From contig JAWNZC010000348.1 in the NCBI GenBank assembly GCA_035771165.1, positions 5,196,501-5,260,500 of the forward strand: 64,000 nucleotides of DNA, written 5' to 3'. This DNA is from Paragorgia papillata. Lineage: Eukaryota; Cnidaria; Anthozoa; Scleralcyonacea; Coralliidae. The notes beneath the pieces are model-generated. The model did not search any database. It was not told the DNA's origin and saw only the letters and a list, made by a program, of their open reading frames with translations. Shown here one piece after another: positions 1 to 10,666 of the stretch. A program made the position numbers and the translations under genes. Position 1 is the first letter of the stretch, and each line of letters opens with the position of its first letter.

Positions 1-850
1 CAAGGTTGACAACAAAAGCTTGTATCGGCTTGATAAAATCAAGACTTGGTAACTTCTCAACACTCAACAGACCTGCTACAAGCTTGTTGCGAACACGTCC
101 TATTAACAAGCTGTGAGATTTTTACACGTGTAGTCGAGAAAGTGTTTTAAACCCTCTCAACCCTGAATTCCCTTTCAGTATTTTACTGTGGCTAACGCCA
201 GACGATTTTACTCGTCATGGGAGACCGCTAGAGTTGACAGGGTTAATAAAGAAAGAACCTACATGAAATGAAGCATTATGGAAGTTGAATTTCTATGAAA
301 TTGGAAGTGCAACAGTTTTCACTCGCGTTATCGGTGGCCCCGTTGGAGTTGTGAAACAATACGAAATGTTTGAATAAGAATAGAGTTAATTAGTTAAATT
401 CTCATAGGATAAAGGTTGTGCACCAATATGGCCGCCATTTCATTGTTCCTGTGCACCAATATGGCCGCCGTGACGTCAGATGAAAACCAGGTGAAGGCAA
501 AGAGTAAAGGGAAAAACAATCGGATTTGATCTAAATAATTTCTTGCCATCCCGATTCTCTTGTAAGATTTACCAGATTGTACGGCAAACTATTCCTTTTA
601 GCTGAAACGTACTAGTTATAGTCTACTGTATTGTAAATACTGCAATCTGGTTGTCTACTCTACTCTATTCAATATCTTTGATAGACATAGTTAATGAGTT
701 GCAGATTTGATAGTTAATAACTATCGCTTGTTCCTTCTCGACTCTCACTTGCTTTTCTCGACTATTGCTTTATGGGGACCTTGCATGAAGTAGTCCATAG
801 GTCTTAATGTAACCGCTGGATTGGTTTACTACGGGCGCTTCAAAAACAAC
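1..850. other. Intergenic region upstream of TACO1
   Basis: No gene is visible here. The stretch holds one copy of the dispersed GCCAGACGATTTTA motif (about 178-240) and a small inverted-repeat element (about 313-489). The sequence from about 770 to 850 leads directly into the TACO1 start codon and should contain its promoter, but I see no TATA box or other decisive promoter element. Confidence 0.6.
313..489. mobile_element. Small inverted-repeat element, 'caccaatatggccgcc' family, copy 1
   Basis: The ends match as an imperfect inverted repeat (GTTTTCACTC on the left, GATGAAAAC on the right). The interior, with a diagnostic GAAACAATACGAAA and a CAATATGGCCGCC near one end, recurs at 34597-34764 (reverse) and 51699-51866. 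Copy 3 shows the cleanest ends, GATCGTTTTCAC on both sides. It is a non-autonomous DNA element with no ORF. I could not define a target-site duplication in this copy. Confidence 0.6.
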
Positions 851-3800
851 ATGGCGGCGTTGAAACGTTTGTCGAAATGTTTGTGTGTTTCAGATTATTT
901 TTGTGTAAATCAAACAGTAGCTGTGATCAGTAGTAGATCAATGGCTGGACATAGTAAATGGGCGAATATAAAATTTAAAAAAATGCACAGAGACGTTGCA
1001 AGAGCGAAGATTTTGGGAAGATTACATAAAGAAATTATCACAGCCGTTCGAGGTAAACACAGGTACAGGTTGAGACTTGAGATACAGTACTGAGCCTGAG
1101 GGAAGTAAAGTGAGGCCATTGGAAACATGGAGTTTAACTGCTGAAAAAACGTGTTGCGAGTCAAAATATGTGAGAGAGGTGACCTCCTGAGAATGAGTTG
1201 GGCACTTGGGCTCTCTCCTCCGCAGAGGCTTCGCTTGGGGGGGGGGGGGGGGGGGGGGGGGTAATTTGGTATGGTTACTGTAAATGTCTGTTAAGTCAAA
1301 ATTTAACAAAATTACGTGCCATGTAGTAATCATCTGAAAAATACAATAATATTATAGTAATTAAAAGATAAAATTAAATTCATAATAATAATTTAGTCAG
1401 TTCAGAAGATATTTACATGGGTCTTTTTTCTTTATTATACTAAGGGTCATTTGTAACCATATAGTGTGCAATTTCTAAATTGGGCCAAGTTTCTTACACA
1501 ATTATTTAATTATTCACTGAGGTCAATAATTGTTTTACAGTACTCCTCAGAAGTAACCTAATGAAATCCTAAGGTTGAACCCTGGATAATCCTCGGCTGA
1601 ACCTAGGTTCACCCACTGGTCATCCGAGGATCGACCGCTGTTGACCAGTCGTCAAACCTAGGTTTAACCTCACGACCGCTACTGCAAGTCACTAGTATTC
1701 ATCTTCCTAGCATAACAAAGACAGTTTTACATTACAGTTTTTATTAAAAACGAGAATGGGAAAGCTATCTCAATACACGAGGGAACGAATTATTTCACTT
1801 TCGTCTTCTGGAGTAGAGGTTATGAAAATTTCAAACATGCTCGGAGAGGAAGGAATCAAAACATTGAGATCGGCTGAAAGCTTGTTTCTTTCTCAATATT
1901 GTCGAAGTGGTAGTCTTCGAGATGCTCCATGTGGCATGTAGTGGAAGAAAACAAATTTTGAAAGAGGAACAAGTGAAATTGATTGATGATAAGATGAGTG
2001 AGAAATATATGAACGCCAAGCAATTCTTCACATCACTTCAAAAACTCATTAATAATTCATGAACCAAAAACAAAATAAATTAATGTTTAATTAGTGTTTT
2101 GAAACCGGAGGAAGAAAGATCCATCTAGCTGATCATGTGATGACGTTTTGAAATATTTATAAAAAATGCATTCTTATCATAAACTCAAAGCACAAACTGT
2201 GCTCAAGTTGTACAAACTGTGCTCAAAGTATACATGTATGCATCAAAAGCAAAGCACTTGCAAACACCTTCATCGGTCAATTCACAAATCAACAATTATT
2301 TTAAAGCCAGAATCTGCGCGTTCTGAGTATAATTATTAATTTAAGTTAGGCAATAGTATACTAGTTAGTTGCCAATTTGGTAAGAATCATTGTAAGAAAT
2401 CTTGTTTACGTTATTTGATAAGTGCAACCACCACTGGCTATCTGCGTCAAGTTCCAAAGTTGTTGTGACAACATGCAAATGCTTTCAGCCACAAAATATC
2501 GTTGCGTTTGGCTTTGTTCCTGTCCGAGGGCTTCTCCAGAGATGAATAAAATCGTGTGGTGTCGTTACCGTTTAGCCAGACTAAAATACTAAAGATTAAT
2601 TTGGACAGGAAAAAGTAAAGTCGGACGAGGTGTAAGTGACGAAACCCGGAGTGTTTGCTCGACCGTAATTTTTCTCTTGCGGTTAGACGTGTCGACCGCT
2701 ACCTAACCGTAACCTCACCGCTAATCCACTGCTACCTATAACTGCAACCGCAGTGTTAGGTTATTTCTGAGCGGTACTGTAGTATAGATACACATTTTCG
2801 TACTTTTAAGAACGTTTTCTTTAAAATTGTTAATTTCCTCGTCTGTCGCATTGACAAATTGGCTGGCGGCCATTTTGAATAAACGCTGTAGGTGATTATC
2901 GAGGATTAGTCCAAAGTAGCTCGACCAATCAGCACACGCAATTTTCTATAATCACCTATGTATTTACTATTTATACTAAACATAATTATTATATGGCACA
3001 AGTTACTTCTGTTGAAATCATGGGTTCTCATTGGCTGAGAACCATCACGTGGTTGCAGTTATTTTCCGTAATTGACCACAGTCGATTACCGGTTTTGCAA
3101 GCAATTTTGTTTACACAAGAACAACGAAATAAAACCACAAACATTTTGTGAATTCAATAACCTAAGGACTAAGTCATGTACGAGTTGGACAATGAGCAAT
3201 CTGGAAGTGAGTTTTAGGATTCTGAAAGTGATAACAACAAGAGCAACAACATTGAAAACGATGAGTTTATATCAGACCTCGGTCTTTTATGTACAGGCCT
3301 TGCCCTATGGACTCGGTTCATACTGTCAAGATCTCGGTCTGATATTTTTCTATAATGACCATGCCCAATAGTTAATAAGAAGTTATTATTGCATGTTTAT
3401 AATAAAATTTTATAAGACTTGGCTAAAACATAGAATGTTGCTCACATTATATTTTTTAAACCACAAGGGCACCTAATGCAATTTATCTTTGAAGGCCAAA
3501 AACTGATCAGAGGCCAATATTGCCTAGACTTCACAAGGGCTATTTGTTCCTGCCATTTTGTGTTTAGCCACCACCTTGGCCCAATCCCTTACAAATGTCT
3601 CTTGGGATGAGGTTGACATATATGGATATTTCTGTAATTCATAGTCTCATTCCCATGAGCCATTTTGAATTATACTCAACTACTCTATATGCTTTTATTT
3701 GCCAAGAGGAGATTGTATTGACAGGATATTATGGGCAATGATATGATTTACACTGTTATATAATGCAGATTATTATTTAAATGATGGGTTAAATTGATGA

Positions 3801-6800
3801 TGATCTTTAATATTTGAACAGAGGATGGTCCAGATCCCACATTAAACTTCAAGTTAGAGCATTTGATTGAACGTGCTAAAGCTGCCAATATGACAAAAGA
3901 AAAAATAGAATCTGCTATCAAATCAGGGGTCAAGGTACAATTTATTAATTAAAGTAATTGGTTTGAACCTAGGAGTATTTACGGAGCCCCATAAGTGCCA
4001 TACTTTTGAAGTGTTATTTTTTTCTTAAATTTCTACTTTTTTTCTTAAATTTCTACTTTTTTTTGAAATTTCTACTTTTTTTGAAATTCCGACTTTTTTT
4101 TTGAAATTTCTACTCTTTTTTTGAAATTCCGACTTTTTTTTTGAAATTTCTACTCTTTTTTTGAAATTTCTACTTTTTTTGAAATTCCGACTTTTTTTTG
4201 AAATTTCTACTTTTTTTTTTTAATTTCGACTTTTTTCTTAAATTTAAGATTTGGCGGACTGTTTCTCTATTTGTAACAAGATTGCGATCTACTCTTAACC
4301 TTTGATGCATTGCTCTATATCCAATGGAACTTCCACTTCCATGTAATTCTTCTTCTATTGCAGAAACTATTTCATTTATTGGACTGCCTTCACTTCGCCG
4401 CTGTAATCCCATAGTCTTAAGCAATCTTTTTAGATCACGAAGGCTTAGCATAATCCCATGGAATTTAGAGAGAAAGACCAAAATTTCGTTGTATGGAAAA
4501 CCAAGATTAAAGTATTTTCTTATCAGACCTTCTCTAGTTTCTTCACCATCTTCCAATACTGGTAGATAATCGTGGAGAGGCATGGCGTAAGATATTGATA
4601 GAATTATAGATAGAAATAACAAGTAAATTATTAAATGGACAGAAAGCAGAGAACCGGGCGCAACGGCAGCCATATTTTCAAATGGCCGTTTTAAGAAAAA
4701 AGTAGAAATTTCAAAAAAAAGTAGATATTTCAAAAAAAAAGTAGAAATCTCAAGAAATTTAAGAAATTTAGAAATTTAAGAAAAAAATAACACTTCAAAA
4801 GTATGGCACTTATGGGGCTCCGTAAGTATTACTGTATTAGTATACATGCCAGGGACGTAGCCAGGGGGGAGCCGCGGCTCCCCCCCGTTTTGATATAAAA
4901 CAACAGACATGTAACTACAGCAATATGCCATTGTGTCAGGAAATAAACTGTAAACAGTGTATTCAATCTATTGAGTGTATGCATTTTGAGTATCTACAGT
5001 ATGTGACGTTTGCGTGTTTTGAATATTTTATATGACGTTTTTTAACCTTTAGAGTCTGTAAAATCTTCCTCCAAAAGCCAGGAAATGGCATTTCAGTGAC
5101 TCTCGATTTCAAAATTTCCCGAGGGAGCACGCCCCCGGACCCCCCTAAAAATTTATTTTGATTTCGGCTCCCCCCTTTCAAAATCCTGGCTACGTCCCTA
5201 ATACATGCAGGTCCGAATTAGCGCTTCAGAACAGCTTCACAACATTTTTTAGTCATTACTCGCCCAATTGAGTTATTGCCCGTCAATCAACCATTACTCT
5301 TGTCTCTGAGACAGGTTAACACGATTGCCATTGGTCACATCTCTCACTCTCGTGAATTTCACGCTCTATTAATTTCTTTAATTCTTTGTACGGGTGATGT
5401 CACATATAATACATTGTGAGACAATATATGTACGTTATAAAATGTTACGCAATGTTACTATACAGGGACCGCGGAGCAGGGTCCCCCCCCCCCCCCCACA
5501 CACAATAATTTTCCAAACATATGTGACTTTTATATAGCGATTTTTATATAGCCCTAATTATAATGTATGCAAACAGATTTTATTCCTTTAAAAATGGCTT
5601 GTTTTAGAGACGTTTGCTGGGCTTTTCTACTGTTTTTGTAAGAATTTGTAAGAAACGTTTTAAACCGCAACTAGTAAATTTGATTGCATTTCCGGGGCTC
5701 TGACAGGCTTCAGATTTCAAAATTTCCCGGGAGAGCATACCCCCAGACCCCCCTAGAAGGCTCACGCCTTCGGCGTTCACTAGCCCCCGCAATCCAAAAA
5801 TTGCTCCGCGGTCCCTGCTATAGAGGTTGCACTACATTTTAGAAAGTTGCACTGCCTTCTCAACTGTTACTTTACGTTCTGAGAAGTTACGCTGCGCTCA
5901 GAAAAGTTACGCTACGTTCTGAGAAGTTACGCTTAACCTTTAAAAAAGTTAATATGCTTCGTTCTGATAAGTTTTGCTTTGTTCAGAAAAGTTGCGCTAC
6001 GTTCTTATCGAGAAGTTATATGCTACGTTAATTCAGAGAAGTTGTTGCTACTTTTCAGAAAAGTTGTGCTACGTTTCTTAAGAAGTCACTCTAAAGTACG
6101 TTCTGAAATGTTATCTTGCGTTCTGAAACGTTTTTGCTACTGTACATGTACATTCTAAGAAGTTACACTACATCCTGAGCAGTTTGTTAAGTTCTGAGAC
6201 GTTACGGTACGTTCAGAGAAGTGTACTACGTTCTGACAAGTTATCTTGCATTCCGATAAGTTATGCTAGTTTCTGAAAAATTAGGCTACACTATGAGACG
6301 TTACGCTGTGTTTTGAGATGTTACCGGTACGTTATTAGACGTTATGCTACGTTACGCTACATTATTCAAAAATAAGCTTCACAATTTTTGAAAGAACTGC
6401 TTCGCAGTTTTCAGAAATTTTCAAAATTGCTTCACAATTAGCGATTTGCGAAGTTAGCATGTGAAAGTTGCTCTTTATGTGTCTGGTTCATTAGATCATG
6501 CTTGTGTAGCAGTTGCGGTTATGTGTGACACTTGTCCATGGTGTCAGACATACAGTATAAATACAGGCAAACCTGACAAACAGTTCACTTGACTTTGAGG
6601 ACGACTGCTGCGGCAGAGGTTATCGAAACCTGATGTTAACATCAGTTTCCACCACCAGCTATCACAATCTTTCTCCAGACTACACTAGCCTACCTGTAGA
6701 GAAGCAACCTTCAGAAACATGTGTGTACAATTTATTATTAAAAATTACAAGTAAAGACTTTATACTGTATAATTATACAATTTGTGCATTTGGTACTTGC

Positions 6801-9571
6801 AATTACTTTTATTTAATTATTTTTAAATGATTTTTAGAACACTGGGGATATAACTCATGGATTATTAATAGAAGGACACGGGTCAGGTGGATGTGGAATA
6901 TTAGTAGACACATTAACATCAAATAAAATCCGTACTAGGTCAGAAATAAAGACAATATTTACCAAAAATGGGTAACTCTATTTAATAATAATTGTTTTAA
7001 CTGATTTAAGTTTTCAATTGGTGCATTATAGATACAGTACAAAATATAATTGGTAGTGTATCTGCATGTTTTATTTCAAACTCCAGCATTTACAGAACAT
7101 TTTTTATTTTTTTTACTATGGCAGAGGACATGTGGGAGACGAGGGGTCTGTTTTGTTTATGTATGAACACAAAGGTAAAGATGACAAACGCAACTGGCAT
7201 ATTCAGTATAAATATATATATATACAAACGAGCACGTGTGATTTTGTTCACGGAATGTCGGAAAGTGCCCAATACCATAAAGGTAGAGCGAATATAGTAT
7301 AGTTTAAGTGGGCTTACCTCAAAATGTTGAGTGTCGCAACTGTCAGTTTCACGTGGGGTGATCTTTGACATTCTTTTTCAAACATCATCAACAACTTCTA
7401 TTTGCACCTGGTCCTGTATGGAAATGTTTATAATGTATATATTTATAGATAAAAACAGATATATCTATAACATGCGACAGGTTGATCAAAATAACTACAG
7501 TACTGATGATGAGCTGAATCTAGTTGGGCTTTTGTTAAATAGTAATATTTTAATTGCTGAATCAGACAAAAGTGCCAGCCATATACCGTAAGTATCTTCA
7601 CCACATTCACATTCAAGTATTTGGTACAGGAATTTTCAAATCCACCCTAATTTGTACTCTTCACGCTTGCTTTTCACTTTACTTTGCTGCCTTCCACTTT
7701 TCCACTTTTCACTCTTGTGTATCGAGTTTGCTCCCAACCATTCAAAGTTCATTGTTTGCTTTCCTGTATTTTATTTTTTGTACATCACACAAATGATTTT
7801 CCAATGTTTGGGGTTTTTAGGTGTAATAAATATTGAAAATTTAGTTTCTGCTGATAGTGATGATAGTCCTAGTGAAGAGAGCATTAATCAGGTAACACCA
7901 ACATGTGAAAACTTGTAGACGTGCTCTGTATGACTATTTAATGTCAGACACAAACAGCATAACTGGTTTATTGCGAATCCATGATTTGCGTCACGTTTGG
8001 ATAGTTATTATTATAATTGTTGCCCTTGTAATAATTATAGGCTGAAGAGTTAGCAATTGAAGTTGAGGCTGAAGATGTTGAGTTTGGAAGCAATTCAGAT
8101 GAGGTGAAATTTATACAGGTACAACAATCTATTTTACGTACGAGAGTTTAAAAAGGTGGAGTGCTGCGTAGGCAAAAAAAAATTTAAATAAAAATGTTTT
8201 GGATAGAGCAAAGTGAAAAGGTGGTAAACTGTTGAGATTTATAGCAACGAATACTGACGTTTCAAGCAGAGCCTTTTCACTTTGTTCTATTTTGTATGAT
8301 GTACATATAGTGGCAATTAAGTGAGGCTTTCTGGCACCTTGAGGCAAGTTTATATTTATTATGTGGCGATTCTCATCTACGACATAATGTCACTAGTTCT
8401 GATGAAGTTGAAAGTTCTGCTTTGAACTAGTGTTCGTTGATTCGTCAAGTTTTCTGTCCTTCAGAGGCTTCTCTGTCTTAAAATTACATCATAAACGTCT
8501 TTAAAATAGGTATGAAAGCGAACAAAACGTGCAGTGTCAAAGTTACATCTACATTAATTTAATAAGTCAGTAAAAATCCAACTATAAACTAAAAACGTAA
8601 AAAAGCAACAACATTCAAATAGATATACTGTAACTATTAAGAATACACAAGTAACACAACACTAAAAATAGAAAAATTGTTTTTGAGTTCAGTTTTAAAA
8701 AAAACCACTTAAGTCTGGGAGTCTATAATGTCAGATTGGATAAAATAATCAGTCTATAGATATCTTATGCTTACATTTCTAATGTCATACAAGTTTGGGG
8801 CGAAAATACATCATATAGTGCGACAGGTGACACCGGCACCACCTTGGGGAACGTGTTATCCTTGCTATCCCCTTCTACTGTGTACAGATAATTCAGTTAA
8901 GGTTGTTCTCAAAGTTCTAAAGTATAAATCTTAAACTTAGAAGGTCAGAACGTCAACGGGTTTTGGGAGTAGAAATTTTTGATATTTTGAATTCGGAACA
9001 TTTACTGTATATGGGTATCGAATCATCATCCTGAGTTCTGATTGGTGAACGCGCAGTCCGTAAGTCGGAACGCTGTCCTGGATCAGTGTTGATTTGGAAG
9101 ATTTGCTGTGTGTTTTCAGTATACTCATTTTGATCCAATAAGCATCGAAAAACTTGAACTAACCATATAATAAACTATTTATTAACCCTGTTTACTCGGT
9201 CTTTACGGGAAACTATCAGATCTCGGTCTTTTGTACGAACTTTGCTTGCGCTCGGTCCGTACTGTCAAGACCTCGGTCTGACATTTTCCAGTGCATACTT
9301 CGTTCTTGGTTAGTAATCTCTTAATTTTCCCTTTCAGTTTATATGTGCTCCAAATGAATTGATTCAAATATCGAACAGGTTAACCAAAGATAATGGTTGT
9401 CGGCTTTTGTCTGCAAATCTGGAATATTTACCACGAAATCTAATATCACTGAACGGTAATCGACTCGAGAAAGTAGACAGACTCCTTGAAAAAATTATGG
9501 AGCATGAAGATGTGATTAAGACTTACGACAATGTTAAGAATTATCTTAGTGACACTTATAAATATTCATAA
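851..9571 (+). CDS. TACO1: TACO1, mitochondrial translational activator of COX1 (YebC family)
   Basis: Seven exons join in phase to 293 aa plus stop: 851-1052, 3822-3934, 6838-6971, 7125-7174, 7821-7891, 8041-8118, 9338-9571. Human TACO1 is close to 297 aa, so this model is complete. The first 30 residues are basic and poor in acidic residues, as expected for a mitochondrial presequence. The YebC signature AGHSKWANIKFKK follows, then a region ending in SGVK, a glycine-rich GHGSGGCGILVDTL segment, an acidic stretch, and the C-terminal EHEDVIKTYDNV motif. TACO1 binds COX1 mRNA in the mitochondrial matrix and supports its translation. The start at 851 is chosen because the Met-Ala-Ala context fits and an earlier in-frame Met at 821 only adds a short extension. 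All six introns are GT-AG. Intron 2 (3935-6837) is loaded with transposons. The gene converges with CNBD2, whose stop lies about 1.1 kb away. Confidence 0.95.
1211..1261. repeat. Solo element end followed by a 25-base poly-G run
   Basis: Bases 1211-1229 match the terminal sequence CTCTCTCCTCCGCAGAGG of the full-length element at 57061-57686; another solo copy lies at about 55378-55395. A G25 homopolymer follows (1237-1261). It lies in TACO1 intron 1 and could form a G-quadruplex on the plus strand, or may partly reflect assembly slippage. Confidence 0.6.
1756..2060 (+). pseudogene. Degenerate Tc1/mariner-type transposase N-terminus (helix-turn-helix)
   Basis: The frame from 1756 starts MGKLSQYTRERIISLSSSG and continues through EEGIK and a short CRSGSLRDAP segment. 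This is the usual order of the HTH region in animal Tc1-like transposases. The reading breaks near 1938, and the similarity resumes in another frame (SGRKQILKEEQVKLIDDKM) before fading at about 2060. No catalytic DDE domain follows. It is a fossil within TACO1 intron 1. The family call is from motif memory, not a search. Confidence 0.6.
2516..2612 (-). repeat. Dispersed GCCAGACGATTTTA-type repeat, reverse copy
   Basis: The phrase runs TGTCCGAGGGCTTCTCCAGA, then GATGAATAAAATCG, then AATACTAAAGA. This is the reverse-strand form of the motif seen at 178-240 and in triplicate at 37740-38062. Confidence 0.6.
2790..2965. mobile_element. Dispersed element, 'gtaggtgattat' family, partial copy
   Basis: This segment is nearly identical to 10020-10205 and, in reverse orientation, to about 48550-48710. 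Shared text includes GTCTGTCGCATTGACAAATT, GGTGATTATCGAGGATTAG and a terminal TATAATCACCT. The GGTGATTATCG and TATAATCACC segments pair, so a foldback DNA element is likely. Confidence 0.7.
3260..3380. repeat. Diverged two-copy dispersed repeat
   Basis: Two stretches within TACO1 introns, here and at 9185-9310, share TATCAGA(C/T)CTCGGTCTTTT, CTCGGT(T/C)C(A/G)TACTGTCAAGA and CTCGGTCTGA. They look like diverged copies of one element. Neither has coding potential. Confidence 0.55.
3980..4824. mobile_element. 845-bp DNA transposon with 6-bp TSD and captured integrase fragment
   Basis: Terminal inverted repeats begin TACGGAGCCCCATAAGTGCC on each side and extend to about 35 bp. The element is flanked by a perfect direct repeat AGTATT (3974-3979 and 4825-4830). 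Just inside the ends sit arrays of TTTCTAC/TTTTTTTGAAA units, in opposite orientations on the two sides (about 4010-4250 and 4690-4790). A minus-strand ORF occupies the centre. It lies in TACO1 intron 2. Confidence 0.85.
4240..4582 (-). pseudogene. Integrase/transposase-type N-terminal region inside the 845-bp element
   Basis: The translated minus strand reads KYFNLGFPYNEIL, a Leu-rich helix, LLKTMGLQRRSEG, then GSGSSIGYRAMHQRLR and TNRETVRQIL. This matches the helical N-terminal region preceding the rve-type integrase core in a family of animal transposon proteins. The catalytic core itself is absent; after RQIL the frame runs into the repetitive lysine/phenylalanine-coding array. I therefore call it a truncated, captured fragment. 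Family identity is from memory. Confidence 0.5.
4850..5200. mobile_element. hAT-like MITE, 351 bp, with perfect 8-bp TSD
   Basis: The ends are CAGGGACGTAGCCAGG and its complement, with a terminal mismatch on the right. The flanking duplication ATACATGC (4842-4849 and 5201-5208) is perfect; 8 bp is the length hAT transposases make. The interior GGAAATGGCATTTCAG and GCCCCCGGACCCCCC segments recur in elements at 5463-5817 and 17597-18114. Confidence 0.85.
5463..5817. mobile_element. hAT-like MITE, diverged relative of the 4850 element
   Basis: The inverted ends are CAGGGACCGCGGAGC and GCTCCGCGGTCCCTG, with an internal C-run. The core shared with 4850-5200 (GATTTCAAAATTTCCCG, GACCCCCCTA) is present. 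Only a CTATA direct repeat is visible at the flanks, so the full 8-bp duplication has decayed. Confidence 0.7.
5836..6362. repeat. Degenerate ~20-bp minisatellite
   Basis: About 25 diverged units resemble GAGAAGTTACGCTACGTTCT. Unit length varies between about 16 and 24 bases. It begins right after the 5463-5817 element, in TACO1 intron 2, and has no coding potential. Confidence 0.8.
8149..8300. mobile_element. Small inverted-repeat element, 'atagagcaaagtgaaaaggtgg' family
   Basis: TAGAGCAAAGTGAAAAGGTGG near 8203 is answered by CCTTTTCACTTTGTTCTAT near 8272. The interior carries a GACGTTTCAAGC phrase. A second copy lies at about 41882-42012 and a shorter relative at about 26750-26850. This copy lies in TACO1 intron 6, close after the exon ending at 8118. 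Confidence 0.65.
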
Positions 9572-9577
9572 ACTATA

Positions 9578-9583
9578 AATAAA
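9578..9583 (+). terminator. TACO1 poly(A) signal AATAAA
   Basis: A canonical AATAAA lies 7 bases after the TACO1 stop codon, implying a very short 3' UTR. No competing signal is needed. Confidence 0.6.
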
Positions 9584-9689
9584 CTTTATACTAGACTCAG
9601 TCATATATGTCAGGTCAGGCTAGTGTAAGGAGGTTAGGAAAATGAGTTAGCGTTAGCTTATAGACGATGTATGACAGGGCGTGGTAGAC

Positions 9690-9775
9690 TATATATAGGG
9701 TAGAGTGGGGAAGGGTAGAGTGGGGAAGGGTAGAGTAGGATAGGATAGGATAGGATAGGATAGGATAGGATAGGG
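9690..9775. repeat. GGGTAGAGTGGGGAA repeats followed by (GGATA)n
   Basis: Two to three copies of a 15-base unit, GGGTAGAGTGGGGAA, are followed by about eight units of GGATA. It is a simple repeat in the short TACO1-CNBD2 intergenic gap. Confidence 0.9.
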
Positions 9776-9904
9776 TTAAGTAAAGTTAGCACTGGAGATT
9801 AAATATTTTAAGGCCCCCATCCGAAATTTGATTTTATAGCTATAGATATTTTGACGTACTTTACCATGCCATAGCATAAACCATAAACGTACTGTATTCA
9901 TATA

Positions 9905-10205
9905 TTTAACAATTATTCGCCGAAGGCGAGGTGAATATCGGTGAATAATAACCAAGACGAAGTCGAGGTTATTATTCACCGATATTCACTGAGCCTGAGG
10001 TGAATAATTGTTTTAGTATAAATACACATTTTCCTACTTTTAGAAACAACATTTTCTTTAAAATTGTTAATTTCCTCGTCTGTCGCATTGACAAATTGGC
10101 TGGCGGCCATCTTGAATAAACGCTGTAGGTGATTATCGAGGATTAGTCCAAAGTAGCTCGACCAATCAGCGCGCGCGATTTTCTATAATCACCTGTGTAT
10201 TTATA
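9905..10205. mobile_element. Dispersed element, 'gtaggtgattat' family, longest copy
   Basis: The left part holds a hairpin of GGTGAATATCGGTGAATAAT answered by ATTATTCACCGATATTCA. The right part is the segment shared with 2790-2965. The reverse copy at 48550-48790 also retains the ATTATTCACCGATATTCACC block. All three lack an ORF. Confidence 0.75.
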
Positions 10206-10435
10206 CTAATATAAATTATAGTACTAATTAAGGAACAGGTGAAAAGGTTCAAGGAATTAATTCAAAACCATGCGAGAAACGTATTTGTATTACTCTATAT
10301 AATTACGTGAATTACACTTCTGTTAGTTAAGCTTTGTTATATTTCTTTTATTAATACTGAATAATTAATGCATCATTGATGATGTTTGATTAGTCTAAAT
10401 AATAAAATGACAATAACATATAGTACAGATATAGT

Positions 10436-10589
10436 AAGGTTTGATATACTGCCGAAACAGAGAACGTGGGGGTCTAACGTTTTGTGCGAAGGCCCTTCGT
10501 CAGGGAGAAAAGTTTCTCTCTGACGAAGGGCCTTTGCTCGAAACGTTAGACTCCTACGTTCTCTGTTTCTGCAGTGTCTCAAACCTTAC
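10436..10589. repeat. Foldback hairpin element, 'cgaaggcccttcgtc' family, copy 1
   Basis: Arms start AAGGTTTGATATACTGC on the left and end CAGTGTCTCAAACCTT on the right. The centre is GAAGGCCCTTCGTCAGGGAG against CTCTGACGAAGGGCC. A closely related hairpin lies at 18747-18896. It sits just 3' of the CNBD2 stop and may fall in its 3' UTR. Confidence 0.8.
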
Positions 10590-10666
10590 TATATTTCGAT
10601 TGTTGTTTCAACACTGCCTACGCAGCACGCTAGTTTTATAGTACAGATACTTTACTTGAGATTTAA

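Noticed and set aside
821..850. TACO1 start at 821
   Set aside because: The Met at 851 gives the typical Met-Ala-Ala presequence; the extra ten codons add nothing conserved.
4170..4733. Host gene encoding a 187-aa membrane protein
   Set aside because: It lies wholly inside a transposon with an exact duplication, and both ends of the ORF are translations of homopolymer-rich repeats.
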